A stretch of DNA of 64,000 nt from Tessaracoccus flavus (GCF_001997295.1 NZ_CP019605.1:2480001-2544000); one strand, 5' to 3'; numbered from the stretch's first letter, positions 40,982-53,070 are shown. Notes: a model not told the origin generated them from the letters alone. Program-made: numbers and translations.

Positions 40982-41587
40982 TCAGTAGCCGATCTGGCGG
41001 CGTTCCCACTCGTCGACGGTGTCCTTCGCCTCCTTGAGGCCCGCGCCGGTGAGTTCCCGGTAGAGCTTGATGGCCTGGATCTTGCGGCCGACCCGGACCT
41101 CCGCCATCACCCGCTGCTGCTCCTCCACCGTCAGGGGACGTCGCGGCATCTGCACCTGCTGGTAACGGTTCCGCTTCTGCATCGAGGGGTAGATCACCCA
41201 CAGCCAGATCGCCATCATCGGGATGATGAACCCGAAACTGCCGTCGAAGACCACGGTGAAGCCGACGGCGACGAGGATCATCCACCACTGCGCGTACCAG
41301 GGCGTCGGGTCGGCGGTAGGGGGCTCCCCGTAATTCTCCATGGCGCCGTAGGCCTCCATGGCGGCGGGCGGGGGTGGCATCGGAGGCACTGCACCGGGGC
41401 GAGGGCCGGGCAGGTCGGAGAACAGACCCTGCAGCTCCGGCATGGTGCGCGCCTCCAGCGCCTTCGCCATCCGGTCGCTGAACTCATCGACGGTGAGGCG
41501 TCCAGCTGAGTGGTGATCGCTCAGCAACCGCACGGCGTCGTCGCGCTCGCGGTCGCCGATGCGGAATTCGTGCGGCCCACCAGTCAT
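40982..41587 (-). CDS. DUF1707 membrane protein with ribosomal L7/L12 C-terminal-like domain
   Basis: 201 residues. Residues 8-58 are a DUF1707 (SHOCT-like) domain (FRIGDRERDDAVRLLSDHHSAGRLTVDEFSDRMAKALEARTMPELQGLFSDLP). A Pro-rich linker leads to two hydrophobic helices (MILVAVGFTVVFDGSFGFIIPMMAIWLWVIYP). The C terminus (about 145-201) has RKIQAIKLYRELTGAGLKEAKDTVDEWE, matching the helix-rich C-terminal domain of ribosomal L7/L12. Function is unknown. A hairpin separates it from clpB upstream. Confidence 0.8.
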   Translation of the reverse strand: MTGGPHEFRIGDRERDDAVRLLSDHHSAGRLTVDEFSDRMAKALEARTMPELQGLFSDLPGPRPGAVPPMPPPPAAMEAYGAMENYGEPPTADPTPWYAQWWMILVAVGFTVVFDGSFGFIIPMMAIWLWVIYPSMQKRNRYQQVQMPRRPLTVEEQQRVMAEVRVGRKIQAIKLYRELTGAGLKEAKDTVDEWERRQIGY

Positions 41588-41644
41588 GGGCTCAGCCTAC
41601 CCACCGGTCGGCCAGGCGACGTAGTCAGCCCGGACTGGGAACGG

Positions 41645-41678
41645 CGATGGGGGCGCCGGTCTCCCGGCGCCCCCATCG
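41645..41678. terminator. Terminator hairpin after clpB
   Basis: CGATGGGGGCGCCGG and CCGGCGCCCCCATCG form a perfect 15-bp stem with a 4-base loop, 9 nt beyond the clpB stop codon. Confidence 0.8.
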
Positions 41679-41686
41679 TCTCCCTG

Positions 41687-44254
<2,568 letters not shown>

Positions 44255-44282
44255 TCAGATCTCCTCGTGCATGGTTTTCAAA

Positions 44283-44303
44283 GTTGAGTCTATCTCACTC
44301 AAC
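44283..44303. promoter_or_regulatory. HAIR site (HspR operator) between clpB and the GH13 gene
   Basis: GTTGAGT-N7-ACTCAAC matches the HspR-associated inverted repeat (CTTGAGT-N7-ACTCAAG) at 12 of 14 arm bases and has the right spacer. It lies about 30 bp upstream of the clpB start and 111 bp upstream of the divergent GH13 start. Confidence 0.8.
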
Positions 44304-44413
44304 CCCAGAAGACCCTTCGGTATTCCCGCTGTTGCGGCCTCCCCCGGCCCCGGCTCTCTGCGGCTTAGGTCCGCACGCCTGATGGCCGCTGCAAACCCAG
44401 TAACCTTTCTGAA

Positions 44414-46696
44414 ATGAACACCCGCAGCGAAGGAACCGAGCCCACCGTCGAGCTGACGGCGCAGGCACCCGAACAGCCCGGCGAGGTGACGGAACAACCA
44501 GAACCTGCGACGGACCCGGAATCAGCCGACGTCCTCCCCGAGCTCAGCTTCGACGAAGCCCGCTTCGCTGCGCGACCGGCGCGTCTGCGGCCCCACGCCC
44601 GCCGGAAGAAGCTGGACTCGAGCCCCATCGTGGCGCCGCTCGAACCGAGCAGCTCCAACCGCGCCTACGTCGAGTGGCTCGAGGAGCAGTCGATGCTGCA
44701 CGACGCCAAGCGCGTCTCCCGCCAGCTGGCCGGCGATCACCGGATGTGGTCCAACCCCTACGCGCACCCCAACCCCCGCGCGGCCCTGCAGCGGGCGTCG
44801 GTCTGGTACACCGCCTACCCGTTGTCCCACATCACCGGCCCGGGAGAATCGTTCCTCGGCGCGCTCGGCTCCGCGGAGCTGTGGGCGGCGTTCTCGAAGA
44901 TCGGCATCGACGCCGTCCACACCGGCCCAGTGAAGTTGGCGGGAGGACTGCACGGCTGGGAGCCCACGCCGAGCGTCGACGGCCACTTCGACCGGATGTC
45001 GATGGCGATCGACCCCCTCTTCGGCACCGAAGACCAGTACCGCGAGATGTGCGAGACCGCCGCCAAGCACAACGGCACCATCATCGACGACATCGTCCCC
45101 GGCCACACCGGCAAGGGAGCGGACTTCCGCCTAGCTGAGCTGAACTACCGCGACTACCCCGGCGTCTATCACATGATCGACATCCCCGAGTCGTCCTGGC
45201 ACCTGCTGCCCGACGTCCCCGAGGGGCGAGACTCGATCAATCTGACGCCCGACGTCGAGCAGGCGCTGGCCGACGAGGGCCTGATCATCGGCGCCCTCCA
45301 GCGAGTCATCTTCTACGAGCCCGGCGTGAAGGAGACCAACTGGTCGGTCACCCCACCGATCCGCGACTTCCGCGGAGTGATGCGCCGCTGGGTCTACCTC
45401 CACTACTTCAAGGAGGGGCAGCCCACCATCAACTGGCTCGACCCCACGTGCGCCGGGATGCGGCTCGTCATGGGCGATGCGATGCATTCGTTGCTCGATC
45501 TCGGGTCGGGTGGGCTCCGCCTCGACGCGAACGGCTTCCTCGGCGTCGAGAAGACACTCAACCGCCAGCCCGCCTGGTCGGAGGGGCACCCCCTGTCCCA
45601 GGCGGCCAACCAGATGATCGGGTCGCTGGTGCGCAAGGTGGGCGGCTTCACGTTCCAGGAGCTGAACCTCGCCATCGACGACATCAAGCGAACCGGCGCC
45701 GTCGGCCCGGACCTCAGCTACGACTTCATCACGCGTCCCGCCGCGCAGGTAGCGCTGGCCACCGGCGACACGGAGTTCCTGCGCCTGGTGCTGCGTGAGG
45801 CCATGGAGATCGGCGTCGACCAGGCATCGCTGGTGCACGCGCTCCAAAACCACGACGAGCTCACCTACGAGCTCGTGCACTTCGCCGCGGCGCACCGCGA
45901 CGACGTCTACACGCTGGGCGGGGAGGAGTACCGGGGCGCCGACCTCGCCGAGCACATCCGGCAGACCATGCGCGACACACTGACCGGCGACGCCGCCCCC
46001 TACAACGCGATCTTCACCCAGAACGGGATCGCGAGCACCACGGCGTCGATCATCACCGCGTCCCTCGGCATCACCGACCTGGACGAGATCACCGACGCCG
46101 ACGTCCGTCGGATCACCAACGCGCACCTCCTGCTGTGCATGTACAACGCCTGGCAGCCCGGGGTCTTCGCGCTGTCGGGCTGGGATCTCGTCGGCGCGCT
46201 GCCGCTGGCCCGCGACGAGGTGAAGAGCCTCATCGCCTCGGGCGACACCCGCTGGATCGAGCGCGGCGCCTACGACCTCCTCGGCGTGGCGCCCGACGCG
46301 AAGCGCTCAGCGTCCGGCATGCCGCGGGCCCGCGCGCTCTACGGCTCGGTGACCGAGCAGCTGAAGAAGGACAACTCCTTCGCCAACCGGCTCGCGCAGG
46401 TGCTGCGGGTGCGCAAGCGCAACGGCATCGACTCGGCCAAGCTCGTCGACGTGCCGGAGGTCGGCCACAAGTCGCTGCTCGTGCTGGTCAACGAGCTGGA
46501 GATCGGCGCCATCCAAGTGACCGCGGTCAACTTCAGCGCGGAGAAGATCGACGCGCGCATCCAGTCGGAGCTGCTCCCCGAGGGGCGCGTCTTCGACCTC
46601 AGCACGCGCAGAAAGGTCGGCACCGTCGATGCGCTGCGCGGCTTCAACATCGAACTGCCCGCCTTCGGCGGTCTGGCGATGATCATCCGCGACTGA
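44414..46696 (+). CDS. GH13 family enzyme, trehalose-synthase/maltose glucosyltransferase-like
   Basis: 760 residues. The first about 75 residues are an acidic Pro/Glu-rich tail. The barrel has the GH13 catalytic triad: Asp371 in LRLDANGF, Glu416 in FTFQELN, and Asp481 in [15 protein letters not shown], plus [26 protein letters not shown]. The late segment ([49 protein letters not shown]) includes part of the C-terminal beta domain. It resembles actinobacterial trehalose synthase-type proteins that interconvert maltose and trehalose; the exact activity is inferred. It is divergent from clpB and shares its regulatory gap. Confidence 0.75.
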   Translation: MNTRSEGTEPTVELTAQAPEQPGEVTEQPEPATDPESADVLPELSFDEARFAARPARLRPHARRKKLDSSPIVAPLEPSSSNRAYVEWLEEQSMLHDAKRVSRQLAGDHRMWSNPYAHPNPRAALQRASVWYTAYPLSHITGPGESFLGALGSAELWAAFSKIGIDAVHTGPVKLAGGLHGWEPTPSVDGHFDRMSMAIDPLFGTEDQYREMCETAAKHNGTIIDDIVPGHTGKGADFRLAELNYRDYPGVYHMIDIPESSWHLLPDVPEGRDSINLTPDVEQALADEGLIIGALQRVIFYEPGVKETNWSVTPPIRDFRGVMRRWVYLHYFKEGQPTINWLDPTCAGMRLVMGDAMHSLLDLGSGGLRLDANGFLGVEKTLNRQPAWSEGHPLSQAANQMIGSLVRKVGGFTFQELNLAIDDIKRTGAVGPDLSYDFITRPAAQVALATGDTEFLRLVLREAMEIGVDQASLVHALQNHDELTYELVHFAAAHRDDVYTLGGEEYRGADLAEHIRQTMRDTLTGDAAPYNAIFTQNGIASTTASIITASLGITDLDEITDADVRRITNAHLLLCMYNAWQPGVFALSGWDLVGALPLARDEVKSLIASGDTRWIERGAYDLLGVAPDAKRSASGMPRARALYGSVTEQLKKDNSFANRLAQVLRVRKRNGIDSAKLVDVPEVGHKSLLVLVNELEIGAIQVTAVNFSAEKIDARIQSELLPEGRVFDLSTRRKVGTVDALRGFNIELPAFGGLAMIIRD

Positions 46697-46707
46697 CCTG
46701 GTGGTCT

Positions 46708-46979
46708 CTGAGCTTGTCACCTGGTCCCTGAGCTTGTCGAAGGGTAACGGCCCTGTGTCCTACCGCCGCCCGTTCCCTGAGCTTGTCACCTGGTCCCTGA
46801 GCTTGTCGAAGGGTAACGGCCCTGTGTCCTACCGCCGCCCGTTGCCGCAGGGGCGGCGGCCACCTGCACGGCCGTTACCCTTCGACAAGCTCAGGGAGCA
46901 CGGGACTCGACAAGCTCAGGGAGCACGGGACTCGACAAGCTCAGGGAGCACGGGACTCGACAAGCTCAGGGGACACGGG
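46708..46979. repeat. Dispersed palindromic repeat with amplified arms
   Basis: It begins 12 bp after the GH13 stop. The left side is a 69-bp unit repeated twice (starts 46708 and 46777), each with CCCTGAGCTTGTCGAAGGGT, then ACGGCCCTGTG and CCGCCGCCC. A centre with GGGGCGGCGG follows, then TTACCCTTCGACAAGCTCAGGG. The right arm is then repeated as a 25-bp unit (tcga at 46882, 46907, 46932 and 46957). It fills most of the 363-bp gap before the HIT gene; the remainder shows no gene. Confidence 0.85.
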
Positions 46980-47059
46980 GACTCGCTCAGCAGGACGGCT
47001 GGCGAACGCCGGTCCAACGCCTATGGATTTTTGACCGTGAACCTTGTCACACTTGGGCG

Positions 47060-47482
47060 ATGGACCCCGGGGATCGCGATGTGGTGTGCGGCGTCGTCGC
47101 GGGGGCCGTAGACGCCGACGTCGTCTACCGAGATGACACCGTCATCGCGTTCCTCGACCATCGACCGGTCTTCAAGGGACACGTGCTGGTCTGCCCGATC
47201 ACCCACGTCGACACTCTTCTGGACCTCCCGGCCGAACTCATTTCGCCCCTGTTCGGCGTCGTGCAGCGCGTCGCCAACGCGATGGAGGAGGCTCTCGGTG
47301 CGCAAGGGAGCTTCACGGCCATCAACACGGTGGTGAGCCAATCCGTCCCCCACCTCCACGTCCACGTGGTGCCCAGGACCAGGGGCGACGGTCTCCGCGG
47401 CTTCTTCTGGCCCAGGACCCGGTACGCGGAGACGGAGGCGGCCGAGTACGCGGCTCGTCTGCGCGCAGCACTGACTAGGTAG
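47060..47482 (+). CDS. HIT family hydrolase
   Basis: 140 residues. The histidine triad is intact: HLHVHVVPRTRGDG (near residue 97), and the upstream pattern VYRDDTVIAFLDHRPVFKGHVLVCPITHVDTLLDLP is typical. It should act on nucleotide-phosphoramidate or related substrates. It stands alone after the repeat cluster; the ATG at 47060 is followed by a short acidic lead. Confidence 0.9.
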   Translation: MDPGDRDVVCGVVAGAVDADVVYRDDTVIAFLDHRPVFKGHVLVCPITHVDTLLDLPAELISPLFGVVQRVANAMEEALGAQGSFTAINTVVSQSVPHLHVHVVPRTRGDGLRGFFWPRTRYAETEAAEYAARLRAALTR

Positions 47483-47541
47483 CCGTCGCCAACCCGAGAC
47501 GCGGCGGCCCGCGCACCCCCGGCGTCGTGCCAAGATCAGGT

Positions 47542-48795
47542 ATGGCTACCTCACGATCTCGCGGCTCCGTCAACGCCATCGAGCAGGCGACCCTCTGGGA
47601 CCGGATGTGGCAACCGTTCTGGGTGCTGCCCGTCGCTATGACGCTGGGCGCGCTGGCGATGGCGTTGGTGCTGCCCGAGCTGGACAAGGAGCTACGGGGC
47701 TGGATGTTCTGGGTGTTCCCGGGAGGTGCGGACGCCGCACGGGGCGCGCTGACGACCATCGCGTCGGCCACCATCTCCACCGTCGGCGTCGTGTTCTCCA
47801 TCACGATGGTCGTCCTGCAGCTGGCCTCCAGCAGCTTCACCCCGCGGATCCTGGGCTCGTTCCTCGAGAGCCGGGTGGTGCAGGCCACCTTCGGCATGTT
47901 CATCGCCACGTTCGTCTTCTCGCTCATCGCGTTGCGGGCGATCCTGAACGAGACCGACGACTCGTCCGGCTTCGTGCCGCGGGTGTCGGTGACCTTTGCG
48001 TTCCTCATGGCCATCGGCTGCGTCGGTCTCTTCCTCGCGTTCGTGCGCCACATCACCGAGTCCATCCAGGTCAGCAAGGTGATCTCAAGGATCGGCGACC
48101 GCACACTGCGGCTGATCGAGCGCGTACTCCCCGGACAGGACGAGAACGGCGGGGCCGGCCCCACCTGGTCGCCCACGGCGGGCACCCCCTCCACCAGGAT
48201 CCAGGTCGGCGAACGCCACGGTCACCTGGACGAGATCGACCTGCCAGAGCTCGTCAGGCTGGCCGGGGAGCTTGAAGGGGTCATCGTGCTGGAGAGGTCG
48301 CTGGGCGCGTTCGTCACCCACGGCCAGCCTCTTGCGACCTTCTGGGGCGAAGGGTGGGACGAGGATGCCCAGTCGAGACTCGCCTCCGCGATGCGCCTGG
48401 CGACGGAGCGGACCACCCGGCAGGACGTCTCCTTCGGCTTCCGACAGCTCGTCGACATCGGCGACCGCGCCCTGTCCCCCGGCACCAACGACCCGACCAC
48501 GGCGAACCAGGTCATCAACGAGCTTCACAGGCTGCTCCGCGTCATCGTGCAGCGGGTTGTGCCGAGCCCGTACATCGCCGACGACGACGGCGTGGTCCGC
48601 GTGGTCGCCCAGGGCTCCGACGTCGAGACGCTGCTCACCTTGAGCGTCCAGGAGCTCGCGCACTTCGCCCGCGACATTCCTCCGGTGCTGAGGCGGTTGC
48701 AGCTGATGCTCGACGACCTCGACTCCTGCGCCCTCCCCCGCTACCAGGGCAGCATCGACGCCCTCCGCGAGACCGTCGCCAGCTACGCCGACTGA
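47542..48795 (+). CDS. DUF2254 family membrane protein
   Basis: 417 residues from ATG 47542; a GTG 5 codons upstream is possible. Four N-terminal hydrophobic segments (about 25-165) hold ATISTVGVVFSITMVVLQLASSSFTPRILGSFL, a signature of DUF2254. The cytoplasmic half has ERTTRQDVSFGFRQLVDIGDRALSPGTNDPTTANQVINELHRLLRVI, also family-typical. The function is unknown. Its 3' end faces the maltokinase-cap gene with a short GC-rich inverted repeat between. Confidence 0.88.
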   Translation: MATSRSRGSVNAIEQATLWDRMWQPFWVLPVAMTLGALAMALVLPELDKELRGWMFWVFPGGADAARGALTTIASATISTVGVVFSITMVVLQLASSSFTPRILGSFLESRVVQATFGMFIATFVFSLIALRAILNETDDSSGFVPRVSVTFAFLMAIGCVGLFLAFVRHITESIQVSKVISRIGDRTLRLIERVLPGQDENGGAGPTWSPTAGTPSTRIQVGERHGHLDEIDLPELVRLAGELEGVIVLERSLGAFVTHGQPLATFWGEGWDEDAQSRLASAMRLATERTTRQDVSFGFRQLVDIGDRALSPGTNDPTTANQVINELHRLLRVIVQRVVPSPYIADDDGVVRVVAQGSDVETLLTLSVQELAHFARDIPPVLRRLQLMLDDLDSCALPRYQGSIDALRETVASYAD

Positions 48796-48807
48796 CCCCC
48801 GGCCCTG

Positions 48808-48836
48808 GCCGGCCCTCCGCCTCGAGGCGGGCCCGG
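48808..48836. terminator. Possible bidirectional terminator between convergent genes
   Basis: GCCGGCCCTCCGCC and GGCGGGCCCGGC form an imperfect stem around TCGA in the 42-bp gap between two convergent genes. Confidence 0.35.
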
Positions 48837-48837
48837 C

Positions 48838-49410
48838 TCAGCGCAGCAGCGCCACGACGTCGCTGCGGGGGCCCTCGTCGTCGGTCCAGGCCACGGTCAG
48901 CGTGCCGACGGCGTCGATGGGTACGTCGGCGGCCCGGTCGAGGACCCGGACGAAGTCCAATATCTCACCGGCTGGCTCACCAACCACCCCGCTCCCCGAT
49001 GCCGTTGAGTCGAGCGGGAGCGCGTTGCCGGCCTGGTCGTGGATCTCGGAGTGCGAGTCGGCCTCCCTGATCACCCGCTCGACCTCGGTACGGAACACAG
49101 GGTCGGTCGTGGCGTCGTACCCGTACCTGGTGCCGAGCTCGGAGTGCTCGAGGGTGCCGACCAGCGTGGCCCCCTCCAGCGGGGCGTCGCGCCAGGTGAG
49201 CGGAACGAAATAGGCGGCCTCCCCTGCCGCCGCGATGATCGCGTCCAGGCCCACCGCCCCGTCGGGGTCGACGAGCCTGAATCGCGTCGCTTGCCGCACC
49301 CGTTCGGCGTCGCCCCGGAACCAGTCCTGGGTCGGCAGCCAGCGCTGCAGAAGTTCGATCTTGGTGGGGGTCAGCGTTGCGTTGGGATGCACTTCGGCGG
49401 CGCCGCTCAT
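48838..49410 (-). CDS. Stand-alone maltokinase N-terminal cap-like protein
   Basis: 190 residues from ATG 49410, which has a full AGGAGGA ribosome binding site 5 nt upstream. The sequence (LTPTKIELLQRWLPTQDWFRGDAERVRQATRFRLVDPDGAVGLDAIIA; AAYFVPLTWRDAPL; LVGTLEHSELGTRYGYDATTDPVF) matches the cap subdomain of actinobacterial maltokinases, but no kinase domain follows. Such cap-only proteins are annotated in actinobacteria without a defined role. A regulatory or partner role in maltose-1-phosphate/glycogen metabolism is possible, since GH13 and GlgP genes are in this window. Confidence 0.7.
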   Translation of the reverse strand: MSGAAEVHPNATLTPTKIELLQRWLPTQDWFRGDAERVRQATRFRLVDPDGAVGLDAIIAAAGEAAYFVPLTWRDAPLEGATLVGTLEHSELGTRYGYDATTDPVFRTEVERVIREADSHSEIHDQAGNALPLDSTASGSGVVGEPAGEILDFVRVLDRAADVPIDAVGTLTVAWTDDEGPRSDVVALLR

Positions 49411-49562
49411 CGTTCCTCCTCGGGTCACCCACCACGCTAGTGGCTCCGTGGGAGATGAGCTGTACTTCGACGACTATTCCGCCGAAGGCCTAGCCAAATG
49501 CGATTCGCAGTGCGAAGCTGGCCAGGTGCGTCTGGACGGGCGCACCGAGAAGGGAGCACATA

Positions 49563-51353
49563 ATGCCCAACTTCACCCGTCGTCAACTCATCGGCATGGG
49601 CGCCGGAGCCCTCGCCGCCAGCGCGGTCGCGGGGGTCGTCCCCGCGCGCGCCAACGTGACGGGATTCGTTCGCTCAACGGTTGCGCGAATGATCCTGGAA
49701 GAGAAGGTCGGCCAACTGCAGGTCCAACCGGTCTACGGCACCGACCCCAACGCGGACGACGCGAGGAACGCAGAGAGATTCGGCATCGCGAAGGCGGCCG
49801 ACGTCATCCGCGAGCTGCACCTCGGCGGCGTCATCTACTTCGCCTGGACCAACAGCTACGCCAACGGCCCAGAGGGCGTCTGCGAGCTGACCAACGGACT
49901 CCAGCGGGCCGCGATGGAGACCCGCACCACCCGCGGTAAGGGCAAGCCGGTTGGCACCAAGACCGGAGTGCCGCTCATCATCGCGACCGACCAGGAGCAG
50001 GGAATCGTCACCCGCTTCGGCCCGCCCGCCACCCAGTTCCCGGGCTCCATGGCGCTCGGCGCCGGCCGCTCCGTGGACGACGCCCGCACCGCGGCGGCCA
50101 TCACCGGTGAGGAGCTGCGCGCCGTCGGCATCAATACCAACTTCGCCCCCGTCGCCGACGTCAACGTCAACCCCGACAACCCGGTGATCGGTGTCCGGTC
50201 CTTCAGCTCCGACCCCCACCTGGCCGCCGAGATGGTGGCCACCCAGGTGCGCGGCTACCAGGAGGACGGCAACGTCTCGGCCTCGGCCAAGCACTTCCCC
50301 GGCCACGGCGACACCGCCGTCGACTCCCACTACGGACTACCGCTCATCACCCACAGCCGTGACGAGTGGGAGCAGCTCGACGCACCGCCGTTCAAGGCAG
50401 CGATCGACGCCGGGGTCGACATGATCATGACCGCGCACCTGCTGATGCCGGCGCTGGACGACTCGGGTGACCCCGCCTCGCTCTCCAAGCCCATCCTGAC
50501 GGGCGTGCTCCGCGAGGAGCTCGGCTTTGACGGCGTCATCATCACCGACGCCCTCGATATGGCCGGCGTCCGGGAGAAGTACGGCGACGAGGAAGTGGCC
50601 GTCCGCGCCCTCGAGGCCGGGGTCGACATCCTGCTGATGTCCCCGGCGCCTCTCCTGGCCCGCGACGCGATCCTCGAGGCCGTCAGGAGCGGCCGTCTGA
50701 GCGAGAAGTTCATCGACGAGAAGGTCGAGCGCATCCTGCGGATGAAGCACCGCCGCGGTATCATCTCCGCGCCGCTGTGCGACCAGGCGGCCGTCGACGA
50801 CATCGTCGGCGCGCCCGAGCATCTCGCCATTGCCGATGCCATCACCGACCGCACAGTCACGCTGATCAACAACGACGGCACGCTGCCGATGTCCGTCGAC
50901 GGCAAGAGCGTGCTCGTCACCGGCTGGGGTGTGTCGACGACGGCCAACGTCAAGGCTGCGCTCGACGCCGCCGGCGCGACCACCACGCGGCTCAACTACA
51001 CGAGTCCCACCGCCGCCCAGATCGCCACAGCCGTCGCGGCTGCCGAGACCTCCGACCTGGTCGTGGTGCTCACCCATCAGGTTTCCAGCCGACAGGCGAC
51101 CCTGGCCCGACTCGTCCACGCCCTCGTCGCCACGGGCAAGCCCGTCGTCGCGGTGGCCGTGCGTAACCCGTACGACGTCGCGTACTACGAGGCCTCCGCC
51201 GAGATCGCCACCTACTCCTACTCCCCGGTAACGACGGGCGCCCTGGTGCGCGTCATCACCGGCGAGGTGAACCCGACAGGCAAGCTGCCGGTGGACATCC
51301 CGGATCCCGACGGCGGCGTCCTCCACCCCTTCGGCTACGGCCTCAGCTACTAG
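49563..51353 (+). CDS. Secreted glycoside hydrolase family 3 (beta-N-acetylhexosaminidase-like)
   Basis: 596 residues. A Tat-type signal peptide is seen (MPNFTRRQLIGMGAGALAASAVAGVVPARA). The N-terminal GH3 barrel includes the NagZ-type KHFPGHGDTAVDSH (about residue 242) and the nucleophile Asp in VIITDALDMAGV (about 330); the second half is the GH3 C-terminal domain (DRTVTLINNDGTLPM; VTGWGVST). This two-domain form resembles NagZ/YbbD of Gram-positives, which act on peptidoglycan muropeptides. Export suggests extracellular cell-wall or chitin-type substrates. A long repeat cluster starts 10 bp after its stop. Confidence 0.9.
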   Translation: MPNFTRRQLIGMGAGALAASAVAGVVPARANVTGFVRSTVARMILEEKVGQLQVQPVYGTDPNADDARNAERFGIAKAADVIRELHLGGVIYFAWTNSYANGPEGVCELTNGLQRAAMETRTTRGKGKPVGTKTGVPLIIATDQEQGIVTRFGPPATQFPGSMALGAGRSVDDARTAAAITGEELRAVGINTNFAPVADVNVNPDNPVIGVRSFSSDPHLAAEMVATQVRGYQEDGNVSASAKHFPGHGDTAVDSHYGLPLITHSRDEWEQLDAPPFKAAIDAGVDMIMTAHLLMPALDDSGDPASLSKPILTGVLREELGFDGVIITDALDMAGVREKYGDEEVAVRALEAGVDILLMSPAPLLARDAILEAVRSGRLSEKFIDEKVERILRMKHRRGIISAPLCDQAAVDDIVGAPEHLAIADAITDRTVTLINNDGTLPMSVDGKSVLVTGWGVSTTANVKAALDAAGATTTRLNYTSPTAAQIATAVAAAETSDLVVVLTHQVSSRQATLARLVHALVATGKPVVAVAVRNPYDVAYYEASAEIATYSYSPVTTGALVRVITGEVNPTGKLPVDIPDPDGGVLHPFGYGLSY

Positions 51354-51362
51354 GAGACGCTG

Positions 51363-52200
51363 ATCCCTGAGCAGCTTGCGAGGAACGAGCGAGCGCCCGT
51401 CGAATCGGTCCCTGAGCAGCTCGCGAGGAACGAGTGAGCGTCCGTCGAAGGGCGGTCCCTGAGCAGCTCGCGAGGAACGAGCGAGCGTCCGTCGAAGGGT
51501 TACGGCCCGCGGCCTACCGCCGCCCCCGACCACCAGGGCGGCGACCACAGCCCAGGCCGCAACCCTTCGACAAGCTCAGGGAACACGGAGGGACAAGCTC
51601 AGGGACCTGGGTTGATCCCTGAGCAGGGCCGGCGAGCGCAGCGAGCAGCCCGTCCGTCGAAGGGTGGCGGCCCCGCTCCCTACCGCCGCCCCCGACCACC
51701 AGGGCGGCGACCACAGTCACGGCCGTAACCCTTCGACAAGCTCAGGGAACACGGAGGGACAAGCTCAGGGAACACGGAGGGACATGCTCAGGGACCTTGG
51801 TTGATCCCTGAGCAGGGCCAGCGAGCGCAGCGAGCAGCCCGTCCGTCGAAGGGTGGTCCCTGAGCAGTGACGAGCGCCTGCGCGAGGAACGTCCGTCGAA
51901 GGGTAACGACCTCGCTCCCTACCACCGCCCCCGACCACAAGGGCGGCGACCACAGCCCAGGCCGCAACCCTTCGACAAGCTCAGGGAACACGGAGGGACA
52001 AGCTCAGGGAACACGGAGGGACAAGCTCAGGGACCTGGGTTGATCCCTGAGCAGGGCCAGCGAGCGCAGCGAGCAGCCCGTCCGTCGAAGGGTCACGGCC
52101 CCGCTCCCTACCGCCGCCCCCGACCACCAGGGCGGCGACCACAGTCACGGCCGCAACCCTTCGACAAGCTCAGGGAACGAGGACGACAAGCTCACGGACC
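51363..52200. repeat. Large cluster of dispersed palindromic repeat modules
   Basis: The 898-bp gap between the GH3 and SDR genes is almost wholly repeat. Four modules each have left arms (CCCTGAGCAG variants ending in CGTCCGTCGAAGGGT), a central hairpin (CGCCGCCC-N10-GGGCGGCG near 51517, 51687, 51929 and 52117), and right arms CAACCCTTCGACAAGCTCAGGGA. Right arms are followed by extra copies of an ACACGGAGGGACAAGCTCAGGG-like 22-bp unit. I see no gene here. Confidence 0.88.
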
Positions 52201-52251
52201 GCCCTCTGCGAAGACCGGCGACGCCCGGCGACCTCGGGTAGCGTCGAAGCC

Positions 52252-52959
52252 ATGAAGATCACCATCATCGGCGGACACGGCAAGATCGCACTGCTCACTG
52301 CAGCCATGCTCAGCGAATCGGGGCACCAGGTGAGGTCGGTGGTGCGCAACGAGGACCACCGGAGCGATGTCGAGGAGACGGGCGCCCACTGCGTCGTCGC
52401 CGATGTCGAGACCCTGGATACCGACGCCCTCGGCGAGGTGCTGGACGGCAGCGAGGCCGTCGTCTGGTCCGCCGGTGCCGGCGGAGGCAACCCTGAGCGC
52501 ACGTATGCCGTCGACCGCGACGCCGCGATCCGCAGCATCGATGCCGCCGCAGCCCGCGGCATCCCGCGCTTCATCATGGTGTCCTACGTCGGCTCTGGGC
52601 GCGACGAGGTGCCGCAGGACAATCCCTTCCATCACTACGCTGTCGCGAAGGCGGCCGCCGACGACCACCTCCGCTCGTCACCGCTGCAGTGGACCATCCT
52701 CGCGCCCGGACAGCTGACCGAGGAGGAGGCCACCCGCAAGTTCGACGTCGGCGACCACGTGACCCACGGCGCCACCTCCCGGGCCAACGTCGCGCACCTG
52801 ATCGCCGCGGTGCTGCCCCGGATGAGCACAGCCGGGCTCACGTTGCGGTTCCGGGACGGCGCCGTCGCTCTGGAGGACGTCCTCGTCAGCCTCGAGCGCG
52901 TCGCGGCCGGTTCGCCGGTCGCTCCGCTTCGGGAAGGGCGTACGGACCTGGTGACCTGA
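52252..52959 (+). CDS. NAD(P)-binding SDR-like protein (YwnB/NmrA type)
   Basis: 235 residues with MKITIIGGHGKIALLTAAML, an atypical glycine-rich nucleotide motif (GGHGKI), then VVWSAGAGG, and YAVAKAAADDHLRSSPLQWTILAPGQLTEE. This fits the atypical SDR/NAD(P)H-binding family, often without proven substrate. A single gene after the repeat cluster. Confidence 0.85.
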   Translation: MKITIIGGHGKIALLTAAMLSESGHQVRSVVRNEDHRSDVEETGAHCVVADVETLDTDALGEVLDGSEAVVWSAGAGGGNPERTYAVDRDAAIRSIDAAAARGIPRFIMVSYVGSGRDEVPQDNPFHHYAVAKAAADDHLRSSPLQWTILAPGQLTEEEATRKFDVGDHVTHGATSRANVAHLIAAVLPRMSTAGLTLRFRDGAVALEDVLVSLERVAAGSPVAPLREGRTDLVT

Positions 52960-52997
52960 CTGGCGGTCGCTCACGACGGCCCTGCTAGTCTTCGTGG

Positions 52998-53070
52998 AGC
53001 CGGGGTGCCCTGACGGAGGGGCTGAGAACACACCCGCAGTACCTGATCTAGGTTGTGCTAGCGAAGGGAG
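52998..53070 (+). promoter_or_regulatory. TPP riboswitch (THI element)
   Basis: The conserved elements are in order: CGGGGTGCC, GGCTGAGA, and CTGATCTAGG with TGCTAGCGAAGGGA. The final AGGGAG (53065-53070) is also the thiM ribosome binding site, 5 nt before the ATG, so thiamine pyrophosphate binding should shut translation directly. A GTG inside the element is not the thiM start. Confidence 0.93.

Noticed and set aside
46881..46979. Possible CRISPR array
   Set aside because: The 25-bp units are directly abutting with no unique spacers, and there are no cas genes. They are amplified arms of the dispersed repeat.
51434..52255. Short open frames (60-135 codons) in the repeat cluster
   Set aside because: They translate the repeated DNA in changing frames and have no start or ribosome site evidence.
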